NCBI RefSeq assembly: GCF_001647285.1
Contig: NZ_LRML01000009.1
Location: 124,001 to 188,000, forward strand
Direction of reading: 5' to 3'
Length of the DNA: 64,000 nucleotides
From: Rufibacter roseus
GTDB lineage: Bacteria > Bacteroidota > Bacteroidia > Cytophagales > Hymenobacteraceae
Shown: positions 7,472-16,919 of the stretch, one piece after another
Layout of the letters: every line of letters starts with the position of its first letter
Numbering within the stretch: the first letter of the stretch is position 1
The notes under the pieces: generated by a model
Seen by the model: the letters and a program-made list of their open reading frames with translations, nothing else
Database searches by the model: none
Told to the model about the DNA's origin: nothing
Program-made: the position numbers and the translations under genes

Positions 7472-8305
7472 CTATAATCTATAGAAAGCGGCTGCGTTTC
7501 TTCCAAAGATTAAGCCTTGCTCCTCTTGGCTGAAAGAAGAGAAATAATCTTGCACAATGCCCAGCGTCTCGGCGTAAGAGGCGGCTACTAAACAAACAGG
7601 CCAGTCTGACCCGAACATCAGCCTTTCCGGCCCGAATATCTCTATCAAAGTGTCCAGGTACGGGGTGAAATCTTCTTTTTTCCAGTTCTGCCAGTCTGCT
7701 TGCGTTACCATCCCCGACACTTTGCAGAACCCCTGCTCATGCGGGGCAAAGGCTTTCATGTCCTTTTGCCATTCTTTGAATGCCTCTGCTCCGGCTTTCA
7801 TATTTGGTTTAGCCAAGTGATTGATGACAAATGTCTGGTCGGGGAACTCGGCCACTAGTTCTGCGGTAGGCCTAAGCTGATTAGGGTAAATGAGAATGTC
7901 ATACGTGAAGTTGAATTTCTGCAACTGCGCAATTCCTTTTTTGAAATTGGGGTTCAGCATCAGCTCCTTGTTCTCGGCCCCTTGCAGCACGTAGCGGAAG
8001 CCTTTCAGCTTTTTGAACTGGCTCAGGTGCGCAAGCCGCTCAGCAATGTCTGGTGCGAAGAAATCTACCCAGCCAACCACACCTTTAATGAAATCGTGCC
8101 CTTGAGCCCACTCCAGCAGGATCTCGTTCTCGTGCTCCGGCTGTGATGTCTGCACCAGAACGCACCCGTCAAACCCGTGCTCCTGCAGCAGGGGTTGCAG
8201 GTCCTGAGGCAGGAAATCACGCTGAATAATGGCCATGTCATCGGTGACCCAGCTGTCTCTTATAGGGTTAAACTGCCAGAAGTGCTGGTGCGCGTCAATT
8301 CTCAT
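7472..8305 (-). CDS. Amidohydrolase family protein, probable L-fuconolactonase
   Basis: A COG3618-type TIM-barrel lactonase of 277 residues. It opens with the metal-site motif MRIDAHQHFW, has VINHLAKPN in the middle (about 182-190), and ends with the FGSDWPVCL motif (about 235-243), whose Asp is the expected catalytic residue. This family hydrolyses sugar lactones such as L-fucono-1,5-lactone and L-rhamnono-lactone. It starts three bases downstream of the stop of the GH95 fucosidase gene, so the two are translationally linked. That makes L-fucose oxidation the most likely pathway: fucose released by GH95, oxidised to fuconolactone, then opened here. No fucose dehydrogenase or transporter is in view. 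Confidence 0.82.
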   Translation of the reverse strand: MRIDAHQHFWQFNPIRDSWVTDDMAIIQRDFLPQDLQPLLQEHGFDGCVLVQTSQPEHENEILLEWAQGHDFIKGVVGWVDFFAPDIAERLAHLSQFKKLKGFRYVLQGAENKELMLNPNFKKGIAQLQKFNFTYDILIYPNQLRPTAELVAEFPDQTFVINHLAKPNMKAGAEAFKEWQKDMKAFAPHEQGFCKVSGMVTQADWQNWKKEDFTPYLDTLIEIFGPERLMFGSDWPVCLVAASYAETLGIVQDYFSSFSQEEQGLIFGRNAAAFYRL

Positions 8306-8308
8306 GTG

Positions 8309-10786
8309 CTACAAAGCGTTTAGGTGATACACCTGCCCTCTCTTAGTCTCCAGGTCAAACAACTGCGTGTTGGGCAGCTCTACTTCCGGCAGATTGGCCT
8401 TTGGAGAAACCTGCGGGGCTTTGATGTTGGGAGCTTGGTAAAAAGCGTTCGGGTTATCGCCAGACGCTTTTTTCAGTTCGCCCTTCCTCTGCAAAGCTAA
8501 GGTATTGGACACTCTAATGCGGCAGTTGCCGCCTAACTTTGACTGAATAGTCAGGGCTTTCACTTTCCCGTTCTCCCAGCGCATGTCAATTATAAAACCG
8601 CCTCTGGCTACCAAGCCCTTCACCTCGCCGGAGCTCCATTTATCCGGCAGGGCGGGCAACAGGTGCAATGCCTCGTTGTGGCTCTGCAGCAGCATTTCGG
8701 CAATGCCTGTGGTGCAGCCAAAGTTACCGTCTATCTGGAAAGGCGGGTGCGCATCGAACAAATTGGGGTACGTACCGCCGCTTTCGCCTTTTTCCGCTAC
8801 ACTGGCGGGGGTAAGTTGATCTTCTATGAGCTTATAGGCACGGTTTCCATCAAGCAGGCGGGCCCACAGATTTACTTTCCAACCCATAGACCAGCCCGTG
8901 GATTTGTCGCCGCGGTACACCAACGAGTTTCTGGCGGCCTGAAAGAGCTGCGGGTGCGTGAACGGTGAAATCTGGTCGCTGGGGAACAGCCCGTACAGGT
9001 GCGAAACATGGCGGTGTTTGTCGCCGGTTTTGTCCCAATCGTGCATCCACTCCTGCAGTTGCCCGTGCTGCCCAATCTGCATGGGCGGCAGGCGGTCGCG
9101 CATCTTCTGTAATGTATCGGCAAAGGCCTGATCAGTACCCAGTAGCGCGGCAGCTTTTATGGCGTTGGAGAAGACATCGAACACCAGTTGGTTGTCCATA
9201 GTGGTGCCCGCGGCAATAGACACGCCGCTCTGGTGTTTGTTCTCCGGCGACATAGACGGTGCCACTACCAGCCATTTGTTTTCCGGCTCCTCTTGCAGCA
9301 CATCCATATAAAACATGGCCGCCCCTTTCAGAACAGGGTAATATTCCTTTAAAAAAGCTTTGTCGCCGGTGTAGAGGTAGTGCTGCCAGAGGTGCTGCGT
9401 GAGCCAAGCGCCGCCCATGGGCCAGAGGCCGTAAAAAGCGCCGTCTATAGGTCCGGTGAACCGCCAGATGTCGGTGTTGTGGTGCATGTTCCAGCCGCTG
9501 GCGCCGTATATTTTCTGGGCACTCTCCTGCCCTGTCTCCGCCAGATCTTTTAACATACTAAAGAGCGGCTCGTGCATCTCAGGCAGGTTTGTGACTTCAG
9601 CGGGCCAGTAGTTCATCTCGGTGTTGATGTTCACGGTGTACTTGCTGTCCCAGGACGGTTTTACTTTGTCGTTCCAGATGCCCTGCAGGTTGGCGGGCTG
9701 GGTGCCGGGCTGCGAACTGGAGATAAGCAGGTACCGCCCGAACTGAAAGTACAAAGCCGTCAGTTGCGGGTCATTACCCTGGGCAAACTCCGCCAGACGC
9801 ACGTTGGTCGGCTTTTTCACCGCCTCAGTGGTACCCAAATCCAGCGACACCCTATTGAAGAAATTCTGGTAGTAGGTGACGTGGTCTTTTCTGGCTTTTT
9901 GAAAGTCTTTCTTTACCGCTGCTGCCAGAAAAGCCCCTGCTTTGGCACTTTCATCGCCGCTGATGTCTTTATAGTTCTTGAAATTGGTGCCTATAGAGAC
10001 ATAAATCACTGCCTCGTCGGCCCCCATAATCTGCACTGTATTGCCCGTAGTCGACACTTTTCCGCCTTTCACTTTAGGCTGCACCAGCGCCTGAAACCTT
10101 ACCTTCCCTTTCTTATTGTCATTATCGCCAGACACCCCAGAAAGCAACAGTTGATTGTCTTTGGTGCCCACGCTATAGTTTTTATGCGGACTGTTGGCGC
10201 TGAGGGTACAGGTAATGCTGCGCGGTTTGCTGGCCGTCAGACGAATTACAATCACTTCATCTGGGAAAGAAGAAAAAATTTCGCGCCTAAAAGTGGTACC
10301 TTTCACTTTATACGTCACTGACGCCACTGCCTGCTCAATGTCAAGGTCACGGTAGTAGTCTGTGGCGCCCTCGTGCCCCGGAAACTGGAGCAGTAGATCG
10401 CCCACGGGTTGGTATGGCATTCCGTAATTGAGATTTGGCGGCGGATTTCTTGGGAATTTCTCCAGCGCCAAAGCCTGCGCCTCCTTGTACTTCCCCGCAA
10501 ATATCAGCTGCCGGATCTGGGGCAAAGCACCATAGAGTTCAGTATTGATGTTGTTGCCCGGTTCTCCCGCCCAAACGGTTTCCTCGTTCAGTTGCAGTTG
10601 CTCCTGTGTCGTGCCGCCAAAGACCATGGCTCCTAACCGACCATTCCCCAGCGGCAACGCCTCGTTCCAGTTAGTGGCTGGTTGGGTGTACCAGAGTTTC
10701 AGCGCTGTGGGTTGCGGCTGCGCAGTGGCTGGCAAAAGAAGACTCCAAAACAACAGAAGCAGAAAAGACGAAATTGATTTTACCAT
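8309..10786 (-). CDS. Glycoside hydrolase family 95, alpha-L-fucosidase
   Basis: A secreted or periplasmic enzyme of 825 residues with a signal peptide ([19 protein letters not shown], cleavage after ATAQ at about 23). GH95 enzymes remove alpha-1,2-linked L-fucose (some act on L-galactose) by inversion. The N-terminal beta domain begins with [16 protein letters not shown]. The (alpha/alpha)6 barrel carries [13 protein letters not shown] (386-398), [11 protein letters not shown] (about 509-519), [16 protein letters not shown] (about 593-608) and [13 protein letters not shown] (678-690). The Asn residues of the first and the Asp of the last correspond to catalytic positions known in Bifidobacterium AfcA. 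Length is normal. It forms an operon with the fuconolactonase gene. Confidence 0.93.
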   Translation of the reverse strand: MVKSISSFLLLLFWSLLLPATAQPQPTALKLWYTQPATNWNEALPLGNGRLGAMVFGGTTQEQLQLNEETVWAGEPGNNINTELYGALPQIRQLIFAGKYKEAQALALEKFPRNPPPNLNYGMPYQPVGDLLLQFPGHEGATDYYRDLDIEQAVASVTYKVKGTTFRREIFSSFPDEVIVIRLTASKPRSITCTLSANSPHKNYSVGTKDNQLLLSGVSGDNDNKKGKVRFQALVQPKVKGGKVSTTGNTVQIMGADEAVIYVSIGTNFKNYKDISGDESAKAGAFLAAAVKKDFQKARKDHVTYYQNFFNRVSLDLGTTEAVKKPTNVRLAEFAQGNDPQLTALYFQFGRYLLISSSQPGTQPANLQGIWNDKVKPSWDSKYTVNINTEMNYWPAEVTNLPEMHEPLFSMLKDLAETGQESAQKIYGASGWNMHHNTDIWRFTGPIDGAFYGLWPMGGAWLTQHLWQHYLYTGDKAFLKEYYPVLKGAAMFYMDVLQEEPENKWLVVAPSMSPENKHQSGVSIAAGTTMDNQLVFDVFSNAIKAAALLGTDQAFADTLQKMRDRLPPMQIGQHGQLQEWMHDWDKTGDKHRHVSHLYGLFPSDQISPFTHPQLFQAARNSLVYRGDKSTGWSMGWKVNLWARLLDGNRAYKLIEDQLTPASVAEKGESGGTYPNLFDAHPPFQIDGNFGCTTGIAEMLLQSHNEALHLLPALPDKWSSGEVKGLVARGGFIIDMRWENGKVKALTIQSKLGGNCRIRVSNTLALQRKGELKKASGDNPNAFYQAPNIKAPQVSPKANLPEVELPNTQLFDLETKRGQVYHLNAL

Positions 10787-10922
10787 AATTCAGGGGAGAC
10801 AGGTTTATTGAATGCAATCGTTTGCACAATAAAACAAAAAGTACTATTAATCGCAACTGCATGATCTTCTGACGGTGAGGCTAATATGACACCATTCTCT
10901 AATTTTATGTTTGACAGTTTTC

Positions 10923-10962
10923 CTGTTTTTGGCCTACTTTTAGAAAAACAGCGTAAAAACAG
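10923..10962. repeat. Palindromic element copy 3, abutting a start codon
   Basis: Left arm CTGTTTTTGGCCTACTTTT, right arm (reverse complement) CTGTTTTTACGCTGTTTTT. It ends two bases before the ATG of the thioesterase gene, which makes it one of the few copies in a leader rather than after a stop. Confidence 0.8.
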
Positions 10963-10964
10963 CC

Positions 10965-11540
10965 ATGCAGCAACCCATACCAGAACCAGATTTCTACCGC
11001 CCTGTCTCCTACTCACGCACCACGCTTACTGAGCTCATGATTCCCAGCTACGCCAACTTTGGCGGCAAAATACATGGGGGCATTTTGCTATCACTCATGG
11101 ACAAAGTAGCCTATGCCTGTGCCGCCAAGCATGCGGGAAACTACTGCGTGACGGTGACGGTAGACGGCGTAAACTTTCTGCAGCCCGTGGAAGTGGGCGA
11201 ACTGGTGAGTTTAATGGCTTCAGTTAACTACGTAGGCCGCACTTCTCTGTTAGTAGGTATAAAGGTGATTGCCGAAAACGTGAAGACCCGAACTGTAAAG
11301 CACACGAACACCTCCTACTTTACCATGGTGGCCAAAGGCGAAGACGATAAACCCGCCAAAGTACCTGGTCTCCTTCTTGAAACACCCGATGATGTGCGGC
11401 GGTTTATGGAGGCCCAGCAGCGGAAAGAAATTAAAGCCCGCTACGAGCAGGAATTCAAAGCCATTAAAACTGAGCTGGAGCTAAGGCAGAATGTAGCGTC
11501 TTTGGTGGGGCAACGTTGTCAGGTGGCGTTTGAACTGTAG
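10965..11540 (+). CDS. Acyl-CoA thioesterase, hotdog fold (YciA-like)
   Basis: A 191-residue hotdog-fold protein that should hydrolyse acyl-CoA thioesters in the cytosol. The signature LMIPSYANFGGKIHGGILLSLMDKVAYACA (about 24-53) contains the helix-bearing HGG and the Asp of the LMD motif. It is followed by TVTVDGVNFLQPVEVGELV and SLLVGIKVIAEN. The C-terminal 50 residues are a charged helix (RRFMEAQQRKEIKARYEQEFKA) not needed for the fold. The start chosen is ATG at 10965, two bases after the palindromic element. No Shine-Dalgarno sequence is visible. The gene is alone on the plus strand. Confidence 0.88.
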   Translation: MQQPIPEPDFYRPVSYSRTTLTELMIPSYANFGGKIHGGILLSLMDKVAYACAAKHAGNYCVTVTVDGVNFLQPVEVGELVSLMASVNYVGRTSLLVGIKVIAENVKTRTVKHTNTSYFTMVAKGEDDKPAKVPGLLLETPDDVRRFMEAQQRKEIKARYEQEFKAIKTELELRQNVASLVGQRCQVAFEL

Positions 11541-11541
11541 G

Positions 11542-11579
11542 TTGTTTTCAGGCTGAATTCTCAAAAATAGGCCTAAAAG
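11542..11579. repeat. Palindromic element copy 4
   Basis: Arms TTGTTTTCAGGCTGAATTC and, reversed, CTTTTAGGCCTATTTTTG. It lies directly after the thioesterase stop and seven bases from the convergent cardiolipin synthase stop, so it could end both transcripts. Confidence 0.75.
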
Positions 11580-11586
11580 GCAAGTT

Positions 11587-13068
11587 CTACAACAACGGCG
11601 ACAGCAGCCGGGCCAGCTTCTCGAAGAACTGCTTTAGGTGAGGCCGTTGCCGCCATTCCTCCAAATTGATCTTTTTGGCGTGCTGCAGGTCTTGGTAAAA
11701 ATCATCGCGTAGCTGCTCAGAAACGGCATCATCATACACCACGGCATTTACCTCAAAGTTCAGCTCGAAGCTGCGGTTGTCCATGTTGGCGGTGCCTATA
11801 ATGCTCACGGCTTTGTCTATCACCACCGTTTTTGAATGGATAAAGCCCTTTTGGTACAGGTAAATCTCTACCCCTGCGTTGAGCATGTCGTCATAATAAG
11901 ACCAAGCCGCCGCGTTCACTAAGGCGGAATCGGCAATGCCGGGCACCAGCAACTTTACTTTTACCCCGCCCAAAGCCGCCACCGTGAGCGCCTGCAGAAT
12001 ACTTTCGCCGGGAATAAAGTAAGGCGTTGTGATGAGAATCTCTTTTTGCGCCAGATAGAACGCCTGCAAGAAAGAGAACACAATGGTAGGCATGGGCGAG
12101 TCCGGACCACTGGCGGCAATCTGCACCAGCGTGTTTTCATCCATTATCGGTTTGCCCAGGAAATAGCTCTCATGCGGGTGTAGCTGCTGCCCCGAAGCAA
12201 AATTCCAGTCGCAGAAGAACAGGTACTGCAGGTAATAAATACCGGGGCCGTCAATGCGCAGATGGGTGTCGCGCCAGAAAAGCTTTTTGCTGTCCTTCCG
12301 GCTGTTAATATACCGGTCAGCCACGTTCATGCCACCCACAAAAGCTGTTTGGGCATCTATGATAATGATTTTGCGGTGATTGCGGTAGTTTAGCCTGTTG
12401 GCCAGCAACCAGAAATGCACTTTATGAAAAGGATAGGCTTCTACCCCAGCAGCTCTCAGTTCCTGCACATACTTTCGCCGGATGGAGCGGCTGCCGTAGT
12501 CGTCGTAAATAAACCGCACCTGCACCCCTTCCTTCGCCTTCTGAATCAGAACATCTTTCAGCCTGTTGCCAATGACATCGTTATCTATGATGTAGTACTC
12601 TAGGTGAATATGGTTTTTGGCCTGCCGCAACGCCTCCAGCACTTCCGGAAACTTTTGTTCGCCGTTCTGCAGCAGCTTTACCTGATTTCCGCCTGTTAAG
12701 GGACTTAGGCCATCATGCAACAGCAATTTCACCAGCTCGGTGTACCGCTCTACCCTGCCATTGTGAGCCGCCAGCATTTCCTGTGTGTAAGAATGCACCC
12801 GCTCCTCTAGTTCACGCAGGAACACCTCATCGTCTAGCAGCTTTTTGGTGTAGAGCTTCCGCTTCTTGTAATTTATTCCGAAGGAGAAGTACGTGATGAT
12901 GCCCAGCACAGGCACAAAAATGGCCAGCAGCAGATAGGCTAATGTTTTGGAGGTAGAGCCGGTATCATAGATAATGCGCAGGCACACCGCCGCCAGCACC
13001 GGAAAATAGACAATATTCCAGATGAGCAGCCAGTCAATATTATCCAGATTTGCCAGCAGGTCCGCCAC
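11587..13068 (-). CDS. cls: Cardiolipin synthase, phospholipase D superfamily
   Basis: Cls joins two phosphatidylglycerols into cardiolipin at the inner membrane. The 493-residue protein has two N-terminal transmembrane helices (about 14-33 and 41-66, ending YLLLAIFVPVLGIITYFSF) and two PLD half-sites: NYRNHRKIIIIDAQTAFVGGMN and GFIHSKTVVIDKAVSIIGTANMDNRS, each with the HxK(x)4D catalytic pattern. Length is typical. The start codon is GTG at 13068. No closer ATG keeps the first membrane helix. It is followed by the convergent thioesterase gene and a shared palindromic element. Confidence 0.93.
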   Translation of the reverse strand: MADLLANLDNIDWLLIWNIVYFPVLAAVCLRIIYDTGSTSKTLAYLLLAIFVPVLGIITYFSFGINYKKRKLYTKKLLDDEVFLRELEERVHSYTQEMLAAHNGRVERYTELVKLLLHDGLSPLTGGNQVKLLQNGEQKFPEVLEALRQAKNHIHLEYYIIDNDVIGNRLKDVLIQKAKEGVQVRFIYDDYGSRSIRRKYVQELRAAGVEAYPFHKVHFWLLANRLNYRNHRKIIIIDAQTAFVGGMNVADRYINSRKDSKKLFWRDTHLRIDGPGIYYLQYLFFCDWNFASGQQLHPHESYFLGKPIMDENTLVQIAASGPDSPMPTIVFSFLQAFYLAQKEILITTPYFIPGESILQALTVAALGGVKVKLLVPGIADSALVNAAAWSYYDDMLNAGVEIYLYQKGFIHSKTVVIDKAVSIIGTANMDNRSFELNFEVNAVVYDDAVSEQLRDDFYQDLQHAKKINLEEWRQRPHLKQFFEKLARLLSPLL

Positions 13069-13212
13069 GTGTTAGTTTTTCTGAAGGTGAAAATTGCCGC
13101 AAAAATGGCGTTTAGGTCTTAAACCTGCAATGGAAACGCATTAGCTTTCTTTTTGTGACTTTTTTTAAACAGGCACAGTAGCCGCTTCATCTGCTAGTTG
13201 AAGAATTTGGCG

Positions 13213-14271
13213 CTACTGACTTTCTAGCTCCTGCTCATGTTCCTGTTTAGGCACCACAAAAATGTACTTCAGCATACGCTGAATAGTTTCAGAGCTCCAA
13301 CCCTTCAGGCGGCCGCGTTGCATTACTAATTTGTTGTCTGCCTCCGGCGGGCTCAGAAAATAATGGAAAGCGAATCTGGCTTTGGTGTTCTGCCAGCCGC
13401 CCATTTGCCCAAACCGGAGTACGTTAAACACCAGCGTATCTCCGCCCCAGCGCTCCACGGTATAGAAGCCATCCTCGGCAAAATTTTTCAGTTCCTGAAC
13501 TTCCTGCTGGTTCTGAACTGGGTTTAACAACTGCTGCTGCTTTGGATAAAACTGAAAATCCGTTTGATAATCAGCTGGCCAAAAAACGGACCTGTTGCTT
13601 ACGTAATACCCAGAATCAGTGGCGGCCACCGCGTACCAAAGCCAGTTGTTGAACGGTGTGGGCGTGACAAAAAGACGCTGGGCCGAAATCTGCTTTTGCT
13701 TGAGAGCAGCCGTTACGTGTGTTTTAATATGATTCTTGTTGAAGCCAGCATAGCCCAGATAAAAAACCGCTGGCACCAATCCTATCAGCACCCACCTCCC
13801 CCGCGCCGGATTAATACGCCGGAGCAACAGAAGACCCGCCACTCCCAGACACGGCCACAACGTAAAAAGCGGGTCAGCCACGTACAGCAGGTGAAACGTG
13901 AAACGCTCCTGGCTGAAAGGCTCCAACAAACCTGTGCCGTAGGCGTTGCAGGTGTCTAACAGGTCGTGGGTCAGAAACTGAATCAGAAAGAAGGCAAAGA
14001 AATGGCTCCAGTGTATTTCGCGCTCTTTTTGCCACTTACCGGCCAAAACAGCTAACACCAACGCCAGCAGAAGAGCAAACAGAAACGAATGGGTGAAGCC
14101 TCTATGCACCAACAGGTTCTGGTAAGGAGGCAGCCAGAGAGCAGCCACCACATCAATATCTGGTATGTTTGCCGCCACTGCTCCCCAAAGCAACGCCCGC
14201 TTCCCCAGCTTTCTGGTCAGCATTACTTCACCTAAACAGGCTCCTAAGGCAGCATGCGTTAATGAATCCAT
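13213..14271 (-). CDS. Membrane-bound metal-dependent hydrolase, YdjM/DUF457 type
   Basis: A 352-residue membrane protein. MDSLTHAALGACLGE at the N terminus, AANIPDIDVVAAL (about 33-45), HRGFTHSFLFALLLALVLAVL (about 57-77) and FLTHDLLDTCNAYGTGLLEPFS (about 99-120) give the His/Asp metal-ligand pattern of the YdjM/LexA-regulated hydrolase family. Four or five hydrophobic helices follow up to about residue 175. The C-terminal half is soluble and less conserved. The biochemical substrate is unknown. It stands alone between cardiolipin synthase and the ABC ATPase, with a palindromic element 40 bases upstream of the start. Confidence 0.8.
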   Translation of the reverse strand: MDSLTHAALGACLGEVMLTRKLGKRALLWGAVAANIPDIDVVAALWLPPYQNLLVHRGFTHSFLFALLLALVLAVLAGKWQKEREIHWSHFFAFFLIQFLTHDLLDTCNAYGTGLLEPFSQERFTFHLLYVADPLFTLWPCLGVAGLLLLRRINPARGRWVLIGLVPAVFYLGYAGFNKNHIKTHVTAALKQKQISAQRLFVTPTPFNNWLWYAVAATDSGYYVSNRSVFWPADYQTDFQFYPKQQQLLNPVQNQQEVQELKNFAEDGFYTVERWGGDTLVFNVLRFGQMGGWQNTKARFAFHYFLSPPEADNKLVMQRGRLKGWSSETIQRMLKYIFVVPKQEHEQELESQ

Positions 14272-14310
14272 ACAGGAGAGGCTTCTGTTTTAGAACTGAT
14301 GAAAAGCAAA

Positions 14311-14356
14311 ATGGCGTTTTTAGGCTAATTTTCAAAAATCAGCTTAAAAACGCCAT
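14311..14356. repeat. Palindromic element copy 5
   Basis: One of the most complete copies: outer arms ATGGCGTTTTTA and TTAAAAACGCCAT pair perfectly, with inner AGGCTAATTTT against AAGCTGATTTT. It lies between the ABC ATPase stop (minus) and the start of the YdjM-type gene. Confidence 0.88.
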
Positions 14357-14416
14357 GTATAAAGCAGCTTGCCAGCTACCTTTTTTATAAATGTTGGTGC
14401 AAATTACTTCTAACAG

Positions 14417-14442
14417 TTATCCACACCCAATTCTGTGGATAA
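14417..14442. promoter_or_regulatory. Inverted pair of perfect DnaA boxes
   Basis: TTATCCACA at 14417-14425 and TGTGGATAA at 14434-14442 face each other across eight bases, ending right at the stop codon of the ABC ATPase gene. It could bind DnaA, or it could simply form a 9-bp terminator stem. The sequence cannot separate these. Confidence 0.45.
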
Positions 14443-15135
14443 TTACACAGTAAAATAGTTTTCCAGCTGCTGCAGGGTAGTTTCTGACGTTTTCATGTCT
14501 TCCACCACTTTGCCTTTTTCCAGCAGAACTATGCGGTCGCAGACCTCTATGACATGACTTAGGTCGTGGCTAGAGATGAGCATGGTCATGCCTTGGCGTT
14601 TCAGGTCTTTTAGCAGGTTCTTGAGGCGAATTTGTGAGCTTGGGTCTAGGTTCGCAAACGGCTCATCCAGAATCAGCAGCTCAGGGTCTGACATCACCGC
14701 GGCCGCCACACCTACTTTCTTCTGGTTTCCTTTAGAGAAATCTCTGATGTACTTGCGCTGCTCCAGAATTTCACCGTTGAAAAAGTCACGGAACCTATCC
14801 ATAAATGCCTGCACATCGCCGCTGGTCAGACCATTGAGTTTGCCTATGAAGTTGAAGTACTCTTCTGGGGTGAGAAAATCTATGAGAAAACCTTCGTCCA
14901 AATGAGAGCCGGTATACTGCTTCCAGTCTTCGGTGGAGCTTACATTCTCGCCTTTGCTGAACACCTCGCCTCTGGTCGGGCGAATGAGGTCGAGAATCAT
15001 CCGGAAGAAAGTGGTTTTTCCGGCTCCGTTGTTGCCCACCAAACCAATGGTTTCACCTTTCTGCACGGTCAATGCCGGTATGTCTACTACCGTTACGCCG
15101 TTATAATTCTTTTGGAGTTCACGTACTTCTATCAT
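14443..15135 (-). CDS. ABC transporter ATP-binding protein (partner of DUF5687 permease)
   Basis: A single-domain ABC ATPase of 230 residues with Walker A GNNGAGKTT (about 34-42), signature RDFSKGNQKKVGVAAA (about 131-146), Walker B LLILDEPFANLDP (about 153-165) and switch His in LISSHDLSHV. The signature is FSKGNQKK rather than LSGGQ, which is common in exporter-type ATPases of the BcrA/NatA class. It lies 82 bases downstream of the DUF5687 membrane protein and should energise it. The substrate is unknown. Confidence 0.9.
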   Translation of the reverse strand: MIEVRELQKNYNGVTVVDIPALTVQKGETIGLVGNNGAGKTTFFRMILDLIRPTRGEVFSKGENVSSTEDWKQYTGSHLDEGFLIDFLTPEEYFNFIGKLNGLTSGDVQAFMDRFRDFFNGEILEQRKYIRDFSKGNQKKVGVAAAVMSDPELLILDEPFANLDPSSQIRLKNLLKDLKRQGMTMLISSHDLSHVIEVCDRIVLLEKGKVVEDMKTSETTLQQLENYFTV

Positions 15136-15142
15136 ATCGTTT

Positions 15143-15200
15143 TGTTCAGTTAACAGTTATCAGTAAACAGTTAGCAGTTAGCAGTTGTTAGTTATCAACA
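15143..15200. repeat. Short repeats of the CAGTTATCAGTAAACAGTTAGC type
   Basis: The 82-base gap between the ABC ATPase and its permease is filled with overlapping CAGTTAACAG, CAGTTATCAG and CAGTTAGCAG words, related to those after recF. No promoter is evident. Confidence 0.5.
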
Positions 15201-15217
15201 ATTCATTCAGATTAAAA

Positions 15218-16705
15218 CTACGCCTGACGAAAGCCAGCGGCTATTCTGTACTTCTCGCGTTGGAAGCGCTGCACCACCACTCCCATTAACTGTCTGTGGA
15301 AAATAAAGCCAAGTACACCCAACAAACCTATGGCCGCTATTCCCCACCAAGGTTGGTCCATGAGCCCGAATGGCAGGTAAATTAAGATGGGGAGAATAAG
15401 CGTAGGCAGCATCATGATAAATTGTGAGGCACCTACCCCTTGCCAGTTAAACGAGGCACTTTTGCTCAAGTCAATCCGCTTTTTGTTGTAGGTACTCATG
15501 AACAACACTACAAAAGTATTTATGCCAATATTGTACAGAAAGCAAGCCGTATTAATAGCGACAATCTTACCGCCAATTTCAGGCATTAAGCCGTACAGCA
15601 ACGTAATGAGGTAAGCCAAGGTGCAGGCGGGCACGAACATCCAGAATTTACTCAGATAGAAGGTGTAAGGGCTCAGGCGCTTGGTAAGCAGGGCATCAAA
15701 GTGAGCGCTTTGCCAACCCGGCACAAACTGACCGTAGCTCATCATCATAAATCCTGTCATGAAAATGCCCGGGAATATAAGCATGGCAAAACCGTTGGTG
15801 TAAATTTCTTGCCCGTAGAAGATGAAACCGTACGCCAAAAAGAAAACCGACATCATGGTAGTAGACTTAGGCCGCTTGTGACGCATAATCAGCTTCAGCT
15901 CTAAACCAATTAAAGTACCCAATTCTCCAAACCGCTGCAGGAAACCTATTTCGGCATTGTCCCCCACTTTAGATGCTTGACGCACCCGCATTTCCTCCGG
16001 ATACGTGTGGGCTATTAAGAATTGAAAGTTCATATAATACACCACCGCCAGCAGCGCCAGTGGCACCATTACCCATATTGGGGCGGCACCTAAGGCGTTG
16101 AAGAAAACCCCGGAAACCTTACCAACGGAGATATACCCAAGATAATCGGCGGTAGCCAGGGCAATAACCAGCAACAGAAAACCATAGGAAAGCAAAGGCT
16201 TTTCCACCATTAGCCGTTTGAAGTAGAGCGTGAGAAAGTTGTTGACCAATGTCAGTAGGAACAGCCCTGCTACCCAGCTCCATGCACCCGCCACGCCGTA
16301 CACCTCGGGTAATTCTTTCAACGCGAACGGAATAAACAGCAGCAGGGGCAAAAAGTTGAATATGCTGGTGATGGACTTCCAGAGAACGAAATTCACCAGT
16401 TTACTTTTGCGTATGGGTAAATGTAAATACGGCTGTACACTCAGCACCGGCAGTTCCTGCAAAAAGAACCGCATGGCCAAGTCTAACAGGAAATAATATA
16501 GCAAACCAGCGTTAACGGCCGCTATTGGGTCTGCACCAGGCTTTATGGCTTCAATCAGCTCCCTCATGAAAAAGCCGAGCAGTACTACATACAGCAGCAA
16601 AATGAGCATCAGGAAACCCAACACCAGATTAATGGCCAGGTTCTTCTGCCAAACACTTGAGCGTTTAGATTCTTTCCATTGATGTGAGAGTAAAAGACGA
16701 ATCAT
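15218..16705 (-). CDS. DUF5687 family ABC-2-like membrane protein
   Basis: The 495-residue polytopic membrane protein has about eleven or twelve hydrophobic segments (for example LVLGFLMLILLLYVVLLGFF at about 28-47, VAGLFLLTLVNNFLTLYF and YGFLLLVIALATADYLGYI). The N terminus MIRLLLSHQWKESKRS and the PYLHLPIRKSKLV loop are typical of DUF5687, a Bacteroidetes permease family found next to an ABC ATPase. It is the first gene of a two-gene operon with the ATPase. Substrate unknown. One possible role is export of an envelope component or toxin. Confidence 0.8.
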   Translation of the reverse strand: MIRLLLSHQWKESKRSSVWQKNLAINLVLGFLMLILLLYVVLLGFFMRELIEAIKPGADPIAAVNAGLLYYFLLDLAMRFFLQELPVLSVQPYLHLPIRKSKLVNFVLWKSITSIFNFLPLLLFIPFALKELPEVYGVAGAWSWVAGLFLLTLVNNFLTLYFKRLMVEKPLLSYGFLLLVIALATADYLGYISVGKVSGVFFNALGAAPIWVMVPLALLAVVYYMNFQFLIAHTYPEEMRVRQASKVGDNAEIGFLQRFGELGTLIGLELKLIMRHKRPKSTTMMSVFFLAYGFIFYGQEIYTNGFAMLIFPGIFMTGFMMMSYGQFVPGWQSAHFDALLTKRLSPYTFYLSKFWMFVPACTLAYLITLLYGLMPEIGGKIVAINTACFLYNIGINTFVVLFMSTYNKKRIDLSKSASFNWQGVGASQFIMMLPTLILPILIYLPFGLMDQPWWGIAAIGLLGVLGFIFHRQLMGVVVQRFQREKYRIAAGFRQA

Positions 16706-16865
16706 ATTGGTTTGTTTGTTAGAAAGGCGGTGTACCCTGTTAGTCTTCAGAAATACTGAAATGTTACAGGTAATTTATATTTTTTTGTTTGGCTTTGGAA
16801 ACTTAAGTCAGAAGCTCTTTAACCAGCCCCTCCTAAATTTGAAAGTAAAACTTTTCCGGCTGATA

Positions 16866-16904
16866 CATTTTCAGGCTGTTTTTGAAAAATCAGACAGAAA
16901 ACAG
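16866..16904. repeat. Palindromic element copy 6
   Basis: Arms CATTTTCAGGCTGTTTTTG and, reversed, CTGTTTTCTGTCTGATTTTTC. It lies in the spacer upstream of the DUF5687 gene, immediately before the first copy of the 45-bp repeat. Confidence 0.7.
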
Positions 16905-16919
16905 CTTTGACGCCTGCTC

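Noticed and set aside
9572-10321. 249-codon plus-strand frame
   Set aside because: It lies wholly opposite the GH95 fucosidase, whose motifs are intact. The translation is low-information and no family is seen.
13083-13130. A further palindromic element upstream of cardiolipin synthase
   Set aside because: Only a half-arm (GGCGTTTAGGTCTTAAAC) is present and the other side does not pair, so I did not count it.
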